Assembly: GCA_009774465.1 (NCBI GenBank)
Contig: VSNT01000029.1
Coordinates: forward strand, 1 to 31,231
Length of the DNA: 31,231 bases
DNA from: Lachnospiraceae bacterium
GTDB taxonomy: Bacteria; Bacillota_A; Clostridia; Lachnospirales; Lachnospiraceae
Reading direction: 5' to 3'
The notes under the pieces were generated by a model, which saw only the letters and a list, made by a program, of their open reading frames with translations, ran no database searches and was not told the origin of the DNA. The first letter of the stretch is position 1. Each line of letters opens with the position of its first letter. Of this stretch, positions 15,833-24,014 are shown one piece after another. The position numbers and the translations under genes were made by a program.

Positions 15833-16771
15833 ATGAAAAAAATTTTGGTGGTGGGTAGTTTGAATATGGATTTTGTGCTGGAAACGCCTCATATTCCACA
15901 GGCGGGAGAAACCGTTTCTGGAAGAAAGGTTTCTTTTATTCCCGGTGGAAAGGGCGCAAATCAGGCTTATACTATTGGCAGGCTTGGAGGAAATGTAAAA
16001 ATGCTGGGAGCAGTTGGCAGGGATGATTTTGGGCGGGCGCTTAAAGATAACCTGGCAGGCGTCGGTGTGGATGTGTCGGATGTCTGTGTCTTGGAAAAGG
16101 AAGCAACAGGGCAGGCCTATATTGCTATTGATGATGCAGGGGAAAATTCTATTATTTTAATTGCCGGGGCAAACGGAGCTTTGACTCCGGAGCTGATCAG
16201 ACAAAATGAAGCGTGTCTGAAAGAAATAATTGAAAGCAGTGATATTGTAGTGATGCAGCTTGAGATTCCACTGGAAACAGTATTATATGTAAAAGAACTG
16301 GCTGCTTCTTTACATAAGCTTATTATTGTAGATCCTGCCCCAGCGCTTTCAACAATTCCGGATGGTTTTTGGAAAGAAATTGACTACATAAAACCAAATG
16401 AAACTGAACTGTCCATTTTAACCGGAAAGCAGATGAAAACACAAGAAGAAATCATAGCAGGTGCAAAACGAATGCTTGAAAAGGGTGTCCGGAATGTGAT
16501 TGTGACAATGGGCGGCAAGGGCTGTCTGCTTGTAAACCATGACCTGGAACAGTTTTTTGAGGCGCGCAGCGTAAAGGCGGTGGATACAACTGCTGCCGGC
16601 GACTGCTTTACCGCTTCATTTGCATTAGCCCTTGCCGAAGGAAAATCCTGCTTCGAGGCAATTGTTTTTGGCCAGGCAGCTTCTTCAATTGCAGTTACCA
16701 GAAAAGGGGCTCAGACGTCTATTCCAACCAGAGAAGAAGTAATGTCAGTCTACACACAATGCATTAAATAA
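15833..16771 (+). CDS. rbsK: Ribokinase (PfkB family)
   Basis: A 312-residue PfkB-family kinase. The first signature GGKGANQA lies at residues 38-45. The second, DTTAAGDCFTASFALAL, places the catalytic base at D257. The start NMDFV and the GGKGANQA form are characteristic of ribokinase in contrast to fructokinase. It makes D-ribose 5-phosphate from ribose and ATP. AGGAGG lies about 9 bases before the ATG at 15833. The gene is 135 bases after the regulator with no terminator seen between, so the two are probably co-transcribed. A link to the ADP-ribosylglycohydrolase-like enzyme (which could release ribose) and to transketolase (which uses ribose 5-P) is plausible. Related PfkB enzymes accept other pentoses, so the exact sugar is not certain. 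Confidence 0.88.
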   Translation: MKKILVVGSLNMDFVLETPHIPQAGETVSGRKVSFIPGGKGANQAYTIGRLGGNVKMLGAVGRDDFGRALKDNLAGVGVDVSDVCVLEKEATGQAYIAIDDAGENSIILIAGANGALTPELIRQNEACLKEIIESSDIVVMQLEIPLETVLYVKELAASLHKLIIVDPAPALSTIPDGFWKEIDYIKPNETELSILTGKQMKTQEEIIAGAKRMLEKGVRNVIVTMGGKGCLLVNHDLEQFFEARSVKAVDTTAAGDCFTASFALALAEGKSCFEAIVFGQAASSIAVTRKGAQTSIPTREEVMSVYTQCIK

Positions 16772-16855
16772 CATATGTGATGTTTTATTCCCCTGTTTTA
16801 TCGTCATTTCATACGTTGGCGCAAACTTCATGCTTCCTGGAATATGCTTATAATA

Positions 16856-16893
16856 AAAAATACTCTGACATGTTCTCACGTCAGAGTATTTTT
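16856..16893. terminator. Bidirectional Rho-independent terminator
   Basis: A 17-base stem (16856-16872 and 16877-16893; one mismatched or wobble position, loop TTCT) carries five A at its left end and five T at its right end. It lies between convergent genes and can stop ribokinase transcription from the left and DUF4250 transcription from the right. Confidence 0.87.
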
Positions 16894-16903
16894 AAATCGT
16901 GGT

Positions 16904-17086
16904 TTAATTTTGCGAAATAAATTGGTTCTTTTCTTTATCATAAAAATAACCAACGCTATTTAATTTTTCTTCTGTTTCCCGAAGACTTATATCCAGATCA
17001 TCACATAATGCCTTAAAATCAGAATAGAAATCACGAAGTTTCAAGTTTATATAGCTCAGCAGCATGTTTGGCTCTTTTGGTATCAT
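16904..17086 (-). CDS. DUF4250 domain-containing small protein
   Basis: A 60-residue protein starting MIPKEPNMLLSYINLKLRDFYSDF and continuing with LCDDLDISLRETEEKL. This matches the DUF4250 family, small proteins widespread in Clostridia and some Bacteroidales with no known function. It is helical and acidic, has no membrane segment and looks cytoplasmic. The ATG at 17086 follows AGGAGG at 8-base spacing; the longer open frame adds six residues outside the family. It lies 34 bases after the Rpn-like gene and ends at a strong terminator, so the two may share a transcript. Confidence 0.85.
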   Translation of the reverse strand: MIPKEPNMLLSYINLKLRDFYSDFKALCDDLDISLRETEEKLNSVGYFYDKEKNQFISQN

Positions 17087-17120
17087 TTGATTATTCCTCC
17101 TCAACTGTATTAAATAACCT

Positions 17121-18086
17121 TTATATAAAACCAGCTTCTACATACAATTGTTCTCTATAGCCCTGGTCTGAAACTGCTTTTTGTAAATCTTCACTCCTTC
17201 CGCAATCCAAAAGCATTTTCACCAGCCTTGCAAAACGATTTTCTCCCTCAAATCTGCCTGTCGCAAATCCTTCGGCTCTACCTATTGCAATGCCCTCGGC
17301 TTTTCCCGCTGTAATGCCTTCGGCCCTGCCTATGGAAATTCCTTCTTTTCTCCCCTGCCTTACATACTGATCAAATAGTTCGCACACTGTTAAGTCATCC
17401 TCCTCTCTGATACCCTGTTCTTCCATCCACCTTTCAATATCTTCCGTATCCATCTCTCCTGAAAGCACCTTAATCATTTTAATCAGTGCTGCCTTATGTC
17501 GGATTTTTCTGTCAGAACGGTACCTTTCTCCTTCCGCAAAATAATCCACCACAATCCTCATATCGCTTTGAAACAACTTTCTTGTTTCTTCCGGCAGATG
17601 CTTCATTTCAAACACATGAAGTTTTAGTTCATCAATATATTTCCATGTTTTCTCTGGAATCTGTCTCTTTCTAAATAGCCTCCCAAGCTCTCTGCTTCCT
17701 TTCCACCTGGGACTGCCCCAGTACAGGATAAATTCTATCACTGGAAAAGAATCCTGCATCTTTCCCTCATACTGCTCCCGGTACACACCGCCCACATAAC
17801 CGGCTTTACGGAGCAGCATTTTCCCATCCGTTCTGCTTTGATTGGCTATCAGATACATAATCTTTACTTTCCCGCCTGATAATTCATATTTACACAGGTC
17901 TTCATACTGGCTCCGCAGTTTTTTGCTCCCCTGATAAATGCTTTCCGTAGGTGCTGGATGCAGACTGGCTTCCTGCGTAATCTCTTCTCCCTCATACAGC
18001 AGCACATTAATTACATCTGCCGCAATATCCGTAAAAGATACAAATTCCTTTTCCACCGTGTCCTTTTTCTCTTTGGTTTTACCCAT
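17121..18086 (-). CDS. Rpn-like family protein (recombination-promoting nuclease / putative transposase type), possibly inactive
   Basis: A 321-residue protein. The core (residues ~15-190) resembles the PD-(D/E)XK-type Rpn/YhgA family seen in many copies in Lachnospiraceae: FTDIAADVINVLLYEGEE, QYEDLCKYEL, RKAGYVGGVYREQYEGK and PVIEFILYWGSPRWKG. The catalytic strand is usually ENQ; here it reads LIANQ, with alanine where a glutamate is expected. The C-terminal part has a short repeat of GRAEG type (GISIGRAEGITAGKAEGIA), common in these proteins. The ATG at 18086 follows GGAGG; an upstream GTG is less likely. E. coli Rpn proteins cleave DNA and raise RecA-independent recombination. Whether this protein retains activity is doubtful. 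It is not a true transposase and no terminal repeats flank it. Confidence 0.75.
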   Translation of the reverse strand: MGKTKEKKDTVEKEFVSFTDIAADVINVLLYEGEEITQEASLHPAPTESIYQGSKKLRSQYEDLCKYELSGGKVKIMYLIANQSRTDGKMLLRKAGYVGGVYREQYEGKMQDSFPVIEFILYWGSPRWKGSRELGRLFRKRQIPEKTWKYIDELKLHVFEMKHLPEETRKLFQSDMRIVVDYFAEGERYRSDRKIRHKAALIKMIKVLSGEMDTEDIERWMEEQGIREEDDLTVCELFDQYVRQGRKEGISIGRAEGITAGKAEGIAIGRAEGFATGRFEGENRFARLVKMLLDCGRSEDLQKAVSDQGYREQLYVEAGFI

Positions 18087-18290
18087 TCTTCCTCCTTCCA
18101 CTGGCAGGAAGAAAGATTTATCTTCCTATGGCATTGCTTTCCATACATCCCTCATTTATCCCTGCCTTATTTGATTTAATTTGGTAATAAAGCAAAGATT
18201 CTAAAATAGATGACTACATTTCAAGTTAAAATGCCATTAGAAAATTAGATTCGAGAACGAATTGACCTTAGAATATTTATGCTTTAATTT

Positions 18291-18320
18291 ATCATATCAA
18301 ACAAAAAAGTAATTTGTCAA
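18291..18320 (-). promoter_or_regulatory. Promoter upstream of the Rpn-like gene
   Basis: Minus-strand TTGACA (18320-18315), 18-base spacer, TATGAT (18296-18291). It implies a leader of about 200 bases before the start at 18086. Between 18087 and 18412 I see no gene, no known riboswitch and no strong hairpin, only AT-rich sequence. Confidence 0.6.
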
Positions 18321-18412
18321 TAAATCATTTGTTAAAAATTGATAAACAACATACCTTCGTTGTTACGACTAGTGAGACCGCCTGTGAGACCTCTCCGGCT
18401 AAGGGCAAACAA

Positions 18413-18451
18413 AACCGCCGCAGGCTGCTTATCATCACGCCTGCGGCGGTT
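18413..18451. terminator. Strong Rho-independent terminator downstream of clpB
   Basis: Perfect 13-base GC-rich arms (18413-18425 and 18439-18451) flank a 13-base loop. On the minus strand the stem is followed by TTTTGTTTG, which fits the end of the clpB transcript. On the plus strand it is followed by a T-rich stretch as well. Confidence 0.85.
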
Positions 18452-18536
18452 ATTTATTTTTTGAATTTATTTATTATGCTGCGTGACCTGACTGCTACTA
18501 TAGGCAAATCTTTATTTTCCACTTTCCAATGGTAAA

Positions 18537-21125
18537 TTAACCTATTTTCCTGACCGCGCCAAGTTCTCCATCCTTCACGTCAATCCAGATCTTATCGCCC
18601 TGTTCCACCTGATCTGTTAAAATCAGCTTTGCAGAAAGAGTTTCCACATATTTTTGAATATAACGCTTTAAGGGCCTTGCACCATATACCGGATCATAAG
18701 CATTTTCAACAATAAACTTCTCCGCCTCAGGCGATAATTCCACCATAAGCTCTCTGTCTGACAAACGCTTATTTAAATCTGCAATAATCAGTTTAATGAT
18801 ACCACTGATATTTTCCCTGGACAATGGTTTAAACAGGATGGTTTCATCCAGACGGTTCAAAAATTCCGGCCTGAAATGAGCACGCAGGTCATTCATTACC
18901 ATTTTCTCTGCTTCTTCATTTATTTTACCATTCTGGTCAATCCCCTCTAACAGATAGGATGCTCCTATGTTGGAAGTCATAATCAGTATGGTATTTTTAA
19001 AATCTACCGTCCGTCCCTGAGAGTCTGTAATCCGCCCGTCATCCAAAACCTGCAGAAGTACATTAAACACGTCCGGATGGGCTTTTTCAATCTCATCAAA
19101 CAGTACCACGGAGTATGGTTTTCTTCTGACTGCTTCGGTTAGTTGTCCGCCTTCTTCATATCCCACATATCCGGGAGGCGCTCCAATCAGTCTGGATACC
19201 GAATATTTCTCCATGTATTCACTCATATCGATACGAACCATGTTGTTTTCATCATCAAATAAAGATGCGGCAAGGGCCTTGGCCAGCTCTGTTTTCCCTA
19301 CTCCGGTAGGGCCTAAAAACAGGAAAGAACCTATTGGCTTAGTGGGATCTTTGATGCCTGCCTTGGAACGGATAATTGCTTCCGTCACCTTGGTTACCCC
19401 TTCGTCCTGCCCCACTACACGTTTGTGAAGTTCCTCATCCAGATGCAGCGTTTTGTTCCGCTCACTTTCCGTCAACCTGGAAACAGGGATTCCCGTCCAT
19501 CTGGAAATAATCTTTGCAATTTCTTCATCCGATACGCTTTCATGTACCAGTGACAGATCCTTGTTTTTCACTTGTTCTTCTTCTATCTCCAACTGCTTTT
19601 TCAGTGCCGGAAGCTTACTGTAGCTTAATTCGGCAGCCTTTTCATAATCCCCTTCTCTCTGAGCAATTTCAATTTGACTTCCCACTGCGTCAATTTCTTC
19701 CCTGATTTTTGAAAGCTTTTCAACAGAAGATTTTTCATTTTCCCACTGGGCAATACGATTGTTTAATTCTTCCTTTAGCTCGGCCAATTCTTTCTGCAGG
19801 CTTTCCAGACGCTCCATACTTAACCGGTCGTCTTCCTTTTTCAGTGCAGTTTCCTCAATTTCCATCTGCATTACTTTTCGCTGCAGCTCATCCAGCTCGG
19901 TGGGCATGGAATCCAACTCAGTTTTAATCAGGGCACAGGCTTCGTCTACCAGATCAATTGCCTTATCCGGCAAAAACCGGTCAGAAATATAACGGTTGGA
20001 AAGCACCGCCGCACTTACCAGTGCATTATCCATAATCTTAACACCGTGGTATACTTCATAGCGCTCTTTCAATCCCCTTAAAATAGAAATCGTATCTTCT
20101 ACCGTAGGTTCCTCCACCATAACCGGCTGAAATCTTCTCTCTAACGCCGCATCTTTTTCGATATACTGCCTGTACTCATCTAATGTAGTGGCTCCGATAC
20201 AATGCAGTTCGCCCCTTGCCAGCATTGGCTTTAACATGTTGCCGGCATCTAAAGCTCCGTCTGTTTTTCCGGCTCCCACAATGGTGTGCAGCTCATCGAT
20301 GAAAAGAATAATCTGCCCGTCGCTTTTTTTCACATCCTCCAAAACTGCTTTTAACCGCTCTTCAAATTCACCTCTGTATTTGGCTCCGGCCACCAGCGCC
20401 CCCATATCCAGCGCAAAAATCTTTTTATCCTTTAGTCCCTGTGGAACGTCTCCCCGCACAATCCTCTGGGCAAGCCCCTCCACCACTGCTGTCTTTCCCA
20501 CGCCGGGCTCTCCGATTAAAACCGGATTATTTTTTGTTTTTCTGGATAAAATTCTGATTACATTTCTGATTTCACTGTCCCTGCCGATTACCGGATCAAG
20601 CTTTTGCTCTCTGGCTTTCTCCACCAGCTCCTGCCCGTATTTGGCAAGGGTGTCATAGGTAGCCTCCGGATTGTCAGAAGTAACTCTCTGATTCCCTCTC
20701 ACAGAGGAGAGTACCTGCAAAAATCTTTCTCTTGCAATGCCAAACTCCTTAAACAGTTCTTTCACTGCCTTGTTGGGATGCCTGATCATGGCAAGGAATA
20801 AATGTTCCACTGACACATATTCATCCGAAAGAGCCTTCGCCTCATCTTCTGCTGAAATTAAAACCTTGTTTAAATCCTGACCGACATAAATCTGACCACC
20901 CTGAACCTTCACTCTTTTTGAAAGGGCTTCTTCTACCTTATTTATAAAATACTGAGTATTAATTTCCATCTTTTCCACTAATTTCAGAATCAGACTGTCA
21001 TCAATGGTGAGCAGGCTGTATAACAAATGCTCCTGCTCAATCTCCTGATTTCCATACTCATAGGCAAGTTTTTCGCAGCCTTCCACTGCCTGCATGGACT
21101 TTTGTGTAAATTTGTTTATATTCAT
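18537..21125 (-). CDS. clpB: ATP-dependent disaggregase chaperone ClpB
   Basis: An 862-residue Hsp100 protein, full length for ClpB. In order: the N-terminal double Clp repeat (1-145), the first AAA+ domain with Walker A GEPGVGKT near residue 205 and IILFIDELHT, and the long coiled-coil middle domain (about 405-525, rich in Glu/Lys/Leu) that distinguishes ClpB from ClpA and ClpC. The second AAA+ domain follows with GPTGVGKTE and VVLFDEIEKAHPDVFN. The ATG at 21125 has AGGAG 6 bases upstream; a GTG two codons earlier is less likely. ClpB rescues aggregated proteins in the cytosol with DnaK, DnaJ and GrpE. It is a single-gene unit with a CIRCE operator upstream and a strong terminator downstream, so it is under HrcA heat-shock control. 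Confidence 0.98.
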   Translation of the reverse strand: MNINKFTQKSMQAVEGCEKLAYEYGNQEIEQEHLLYSLLTIDDSLILKLVEKMEINTQYFINKVEEALSKRVKVQGGQIYVGQDLNKVLISAEDEAKALSDEYVSVEHLFLAMIRHPNKAVKELFKEFGIARERFLQVLSSVRGNQRVTSDNPEATYDTLAKYGQELVEKAREQKLDPVIGRDSEIRNVIRILSRKTKNNPVLIGEPGVGKTAVVEGLAQRIVRGDVPQGLKDKKIFALDMGALVAGAKYRGEFEERLKAVLEDVKKSDGQIILFIDELHTIVGAGKTDGALDAGNMLKPMLARGELHCIGATTLDEYRQYIEKDAALERRFQPVMVEEPTVEDTISILRGLKERYEVYHGVKIMDNALVSAAVLSNRYISDRFLPDKAIDLVDEACALIKTELDSMPTELDELQRKVMQMEIEETALKKEDDRLSMERLESLQKELAELKEELNNRIAQWENEKSSVEKLSKIREEIDAVGSQIEIAQREGDYEKAAELSYSKLPALKKQLEIEEEQVKNKDLSLVHESVSDEEIAKIISRWTGIPVSRLTESERNKTLHLDEELHKRVVGQDEGVTKVTEAIIRSKAGIKDPTKPIGSFLFLGPTGVGKTELAKALAASLFDDENNMVRIDMSEYMEKYSVSRLIGAPPGYVGYEEGGQLTEAVRRKPYSVVLFDEIEKAHPDVFNVLLQVLDDGRITDSQGRTVDFKNTILIMTSNIGASYLLEGIDQNGKINEEAEKMVMNDLRAHFRPEFLNRLDETILFKPLSRENISGIIKLIIADLNKRLSDRELMVELSPEAEKFIVENAYDPVYGARPLKRYIQKYVETLSAKLILTDQVEQGDKIWIDVKDGELGAVRKIG

Positions 21126-21223
21126 AAGCACTCCTCTCCGCCTTATCCTGCAAAAAAGTTCTCTTTACAGTATAACCGGCAATTCCATCCACTATCATTA
21201 TGAATTCCCCTTGTTCTAGTTAG

Positions 21224-21252
21224 ACTATAACACTATCGTTAGCACTCGTCAA
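21224..21252 (-). promoter_or_regulatory. clpB promoter
   Basis: Minus-strand TTGACG (21252-21247), a 17-base spacer and TATAGT (21229-21224). The -35 lies within the CIRCE element, so HrcA binding would block RNA polymerase directly. The leader to the ATG is about 90 bases. Confidence 0.75.
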
Positions 21253-21265
21253 TAGCGAGTGCTAA
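21239..21265. promoter_or_regulatory. CIRCE element (HrcA operator)
   Basis: TTAGCACTC (21239-21247), a nine-base spacer and GAGTGCTAA (21257-21265) match the CIRCE consensus at all 18 arm positions. HrcA binds this inverted repeat and represses heat-shock genes until misfolded protein occupies GroEL. It lies 114 bases upstream of the clpB start. Confidence 0.97.
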
Positions 21266-21331
21266 CAAATTTATAAACAAATTCTAAATTTTTCCATGAT
21301 AAATTATCAATTCACAGATATGTGACACTAA

Positions 21332-21364
21332 AAAGACAGGCAAAGCGATCCTCCACCTGTCTTT
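21332..21364 (-). terminator. Terminator of the HAD - ParB/BMP - phosphoesterase unit
   Basis: AAAGACAGG (21332-21340) pairs perfectly with CCTGTCTTT (21356-21364) across a 15-base loop. On the minus strand the stem ends in a run of five T. It lies about 40 bases after the phosphoesterase stop codon. Confidence 0.75.
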
Positions 21365-21401
21365 ACATTTCCAGTTATAATATAATACACCCTTTATCCG
21401 C

Positions 21402-22028
21402 CTAAGCAGAAGTACTGCCTGTCCCCTCTTCCGTCGGATATTCCACGATATAATATTCATAGGCATTGACTATGGTTGTTTTTCCATAGGTGTCTATCCG
21501 CTTAAATTTTCTGCTATAGTTGGCATGTACATGTCCGTGAAAGAAAAATTTAGGTTCATATTTTTCCATCAGATTTCGAAACACTTCAAAACCACGATGG
21601 GGCAGATCCTCCAGATCATTAATCTCACGTGCCGGAGCATGTGTCACAAGTATGTCAAATCCTTTTTTTCTCCACAGCTTATATTTCAGCTTCCATACCC
21701 TTCTGCGCATCTTTAGCTCCGAGTATTGATTGCTTGCTTTTGGTATATATTCCATTGAACCGCCCAGTCCCAAAATGCGGACTCCTTCATGCACAAAAAT
21801 ATCATCTTCAATACAGATACATCCTTCCGGAGGTGTCTGTTCATATCTGGCATCATGGTTCCCCCTCACATAAAGCAGCGGCACATTGCAAAGCGTAACA
21901 AAAAAAGATAAGTAGGTTGGTGATAAATCCCCGCATGAAATGATAAGATCAATATCCTTCAATTTATCCGGCTCATAAAAGTCATACAAATATTTAGATT
22001 TCTGATCGGCAAGCACTAGTATTTTCAT
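21402..22028 (-). CDS. Metallophosphoesterase (calcineurin-like)
   Basis: A 208-residue protein with the calcineurin-like phosphoesterase motifs ISCGDLS (D34), VRGNHD (N57, H58), VTHAPA (H130) and FHGHVH (H164, H166, H168). The usual first motif DxH reads D8-Q-K, so one metal-binding histidine is replaced. I recall the same in close Clostridial relatives, so it may be a subfamily trait, not damage. Such enzymes hydrolyse phosphomono- or phosphodiesters, including cyclic nucleotides. No signal peptide is seen, so it is cytoplasmic. The start codon overlaps the stop of the ParB/BMP gene (ATGA), which implies translational coupling and a shared function. The substrate is unknown. Confidence 0.88.
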   Translation of the reverse strand: MKILVLADQKSKYLYDFYEPDKLKDIDLIISCGDLSPTYLSFFVTLCNVPLLYVRGNHDARYEQTPPEGCICIEDDIFVHEGVRILGLGGSMEYIPKASNQYSELKMRRRVWKLKYKLWRKKGFDILVTHAPAREINDLEDLPHRGFEVFRNLMEKYEPKFFFHGHVHANYSRKFKRIDTYGKTTIVNAYEYYIVEYPTEEGTGSTSA

Positions 22029-24004
22029 TCGACCTCTCCGCTCCCGCCTGCCTCACTCACCTGCGCACTGCTGTTTTTTTCCGTGCCGGATTCATCCACC
22101 CTGATCCCCTGAAATTCTACCAGTGCCTGGGCTTCCTCTGTCAGCTCATCTAATTCCGGAATCTTTCCAATCACATTCTCTGCCAGCCAATCCATTGTGA
22201 TAATCTCATCCGGTCCAAGACTCTTTTCCTTCTCACATTGCAAAACACCGCCCTGTGCATAAAGCGGACCGCAAAAAATCTGGAAAGTCCCGGTTCGAAT
22301 CGAACTTTTCAAAAACTCAATCAGCCTGCCAATGCCATAGGGCATGGATTTTGAGCAAATTACATCTATTACATCTGCCGACAAGCCCCACCAGTAGTTA
22401 ACTGCTTTTTTCCCTTTCTGCGCATCCGCCTCCGTACTGCCGCCACTGAAAATTTTATTGACAATCTGCTCATAAAATTTTCCCCAGTGCCATATGGGCG
22501 TTGCCAGATTTTCAAGAGTTCCGTCTTCTCTCTTTGCATACAGTCCATATTCTCTGGAAGCGCTTTCCGGTTTGATCACATCATTGTCAGAGATAAAAAC
22601 AATCCCATCCTGCTTAAACCGCTCCCGCACATTGGCACCTTTGACTTTCGTCCATTCGAGATGTACCTGCACATAAGGATTGATCATTTTGGCTCCAAGT
22701 GCAAATGCGTTAATATTGGCCAATGTCCCGTAAATAGGATAATCGGCGGCATATCCAAGTCTGTCTGTTCTGGACAGCGCCGCCGCAATTGCACCCATAA
22801 GGAATTTAGCCTCATACATTCTTGTATAATAGGTGCAGATAGAAGAATATGACATTTTGATGGAACAATTGTATATCTTTACCTTTGGATGAAGGACTGC
22901 TGAACGCACACTCTGATTTACCATCTGTGTGGCCGTTGTAAAAATCAATTCACAGCCTGCCACAACCGCCAGCTCAATCGCCTCTTCCACATCTGCATCC
23001 GTATCAGCCTTATCAAAAACCATCGTCTCTATCCTGCCTGCAAATACCTGTTCCAGATATAATCTGCCCAGTTCATGGGAATATGCCCAGCTGGAAGTGT
23101 CTGTGGTTTTCATATAAATAAACGCTATTTTCAAAATATCCGGAGTTCCTGTGGGAAGCAGCTTGTTTAAAATAGAAGATTTTACCTGCTCAGGATGCTG
23201 CACAAGCTCTACCTGATTTCCACCATCTGCAAGTGTGATCTCTGTCCACATCTTCTGAAGCAGACGGTCCATTTCCTGATTGCTCTGATCTTTGACCTTA
23301 TCATATCCATAAATCTCTACATAAATCAGAAATGCATCGGAGACGTTAATATCCAGCTTTGCACCATGCGCCTTGTTGAATGCAAGCTCAAAGTTATAAC
23401 AGGCAGCGTTCAGATTCATTCTGTCATCATCGCTCCAAAGTTCATCTTCCCTTTTTCCCATGCATTTTAAAAGTTTTTTATAGCTTCCTTCTTTAGAAAA
23501 GCAGACCGCATAGCTGTGGGATACTTCGTAAAAATCCAAAAACTCATAGTACAGCCGGTTTTCCTTATCATCTGACTTCTTGGGAACCCATCGGGTAACG
23601 GTTGCAGGAATACTGTATGTTTTTAAATACTTCATAACGCTGACGCGTTTATTGCCTTCCTGCACATAAAACTGATTCATAAATTCATAGACTACGATAG
23701 GATCAGTAATGCCATCTGTAATCTGATGTTTGTATAATGCCGACCATTTTGTTCCAAATTCCGAATTTTCAGGAAGAAGCGGCATAAAATTATTCGCAAA
23801 CGCGTTAGACCGCCCCTCCGTCTTTGTCCCTACGATCTTGGACAGTGGAATATCCATAATTCCAAGATTCTCAACTGACGCAACTTCGGTATAGGAAATT
23901 ATTTCATCCAATACCGGTAAATAAGGATATGTTCCCCTGGTAATTGCAGTTCGATAGCTGCGCCGCCCCTGTTTTAATGCTGCTGCATATTCAATTGATG
24001 CCAT
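22025..24004 (-). CDS. ParB-like N-terminal domain fused to BMP/PnrA-type nucleoside-binding domain, cytoplasmic
   Basis: A 659-residue protein with two recognisable parts. Residues ~45-130 look like a ParB/Srx-type domain (IMDIPLSKIVGT, DPIVVYEFMNQFYVQEGNKRVSVMKYL, with the GNKR core). Residues ~290-620 resemble the BMP family (PF02608) of basic membrane and PnrA-like purine-nucleoside-binding lipoproteins (ILKIAFIYMKTTDTSSWAYSHELGR, ELIFTTATQMV, YEAKFLMGAIAAALSRTDRLGYAADYPIYGT). A helical middle region links them. Unlike transport binding proteins it has no signal peptide or lipobox. The tail is low-complexity and acidic. GGAGG precedes the ATG at 24004. It starts 10 bases after the HAD gene and overlaps the phosphoesterase gene. 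I infer an intracellular nucleoside- or ligand-sensing protein. The function is not known to me. Confidence 0.8.
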   Translation of the reverse strand: MASIEYAAALKQGRRSYRTAITRGTYPYLPVLDEIISYTEVASVENLGIMDIPLSKIVGTKTEGRSNAFANNFMPLLPENSEFGTKWSALYKHQITDGITDPIVVYEFMNQFYVQEGNKRVSVMKYLKTYSIPATVTRWVPKKSDDKENRLYYEFLDFYEVSHSYAVCFSKEGSYKKLLKCMGKREDELWSDDDRMNLNAACYNFELAFNKAHGAKLDINVSDAFLIYVEIYGYDKVKDQSNQEMDRLLQKMWTEITLADGGNQVELVQHPEQVKSSILNKLLPTGTPDILKIAFIYMKTTDTSSWAYSHELGRLYLEQVFAGRIETMVFDKADTDADVEEAIELAVVAGCELIFTTATQMVNQSVRSAVLHPKVKIYNCSIKMSYSSICTYYTRMYEAKFLMGAIAAALSRTDRLGYAADYPIYGTLANINAFALGAKMINPYVQVHLEWTKVKGANVRERFKQDGIVFISDNDVIKPESASREYGLYAKREDGTLENLATPIWHWGKFYEQIVNKIFSGGSTEADAQKGKKAVNYWWGLSADVIDVICSKSMPYGIGRLIEFLKSSIRTGTFQIFCGPLYAQGGVLQCEKEKSLGPDEIITMDWLAENVIGKIPELDELTEEAQALVEFQGIRVDESGTEKNSSAQVSEAGGSGEVE

Positions 24005-24014
24005 GTTAACCTCC

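Noticed and set aside
17121..18086. Insertion sequence based on the 'putative transposase' family name
   Set aside because: No terminal inverted repeats or target duplications flank the gene, and the fold is of the Rpn nuclease type, not a DDE transposase.
18087..18412. Riboswitch or structured RNA in the ~200-base leader of the Rpn-like gene
   Set aside because: The stretch is AT-rich with no strong paired elements or recognisable aptamer core.
21284..21466. Small minus-strand open frame between clpB and the phosphoesterase gene
   Set aside because: It overlaps the phosphoesterase 3' end in another frame, runs through the terminator hairpin and has no ribosome site.
22025..24004. Reading the BMP-domain protein as an ABC transporter binding lipoprotein
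   Set aside because: The N-terminus (MASIEYAAALKQGRRSYR) has no hydrophobic core or lipobox, and no permease or ATPase genes are adjacent.
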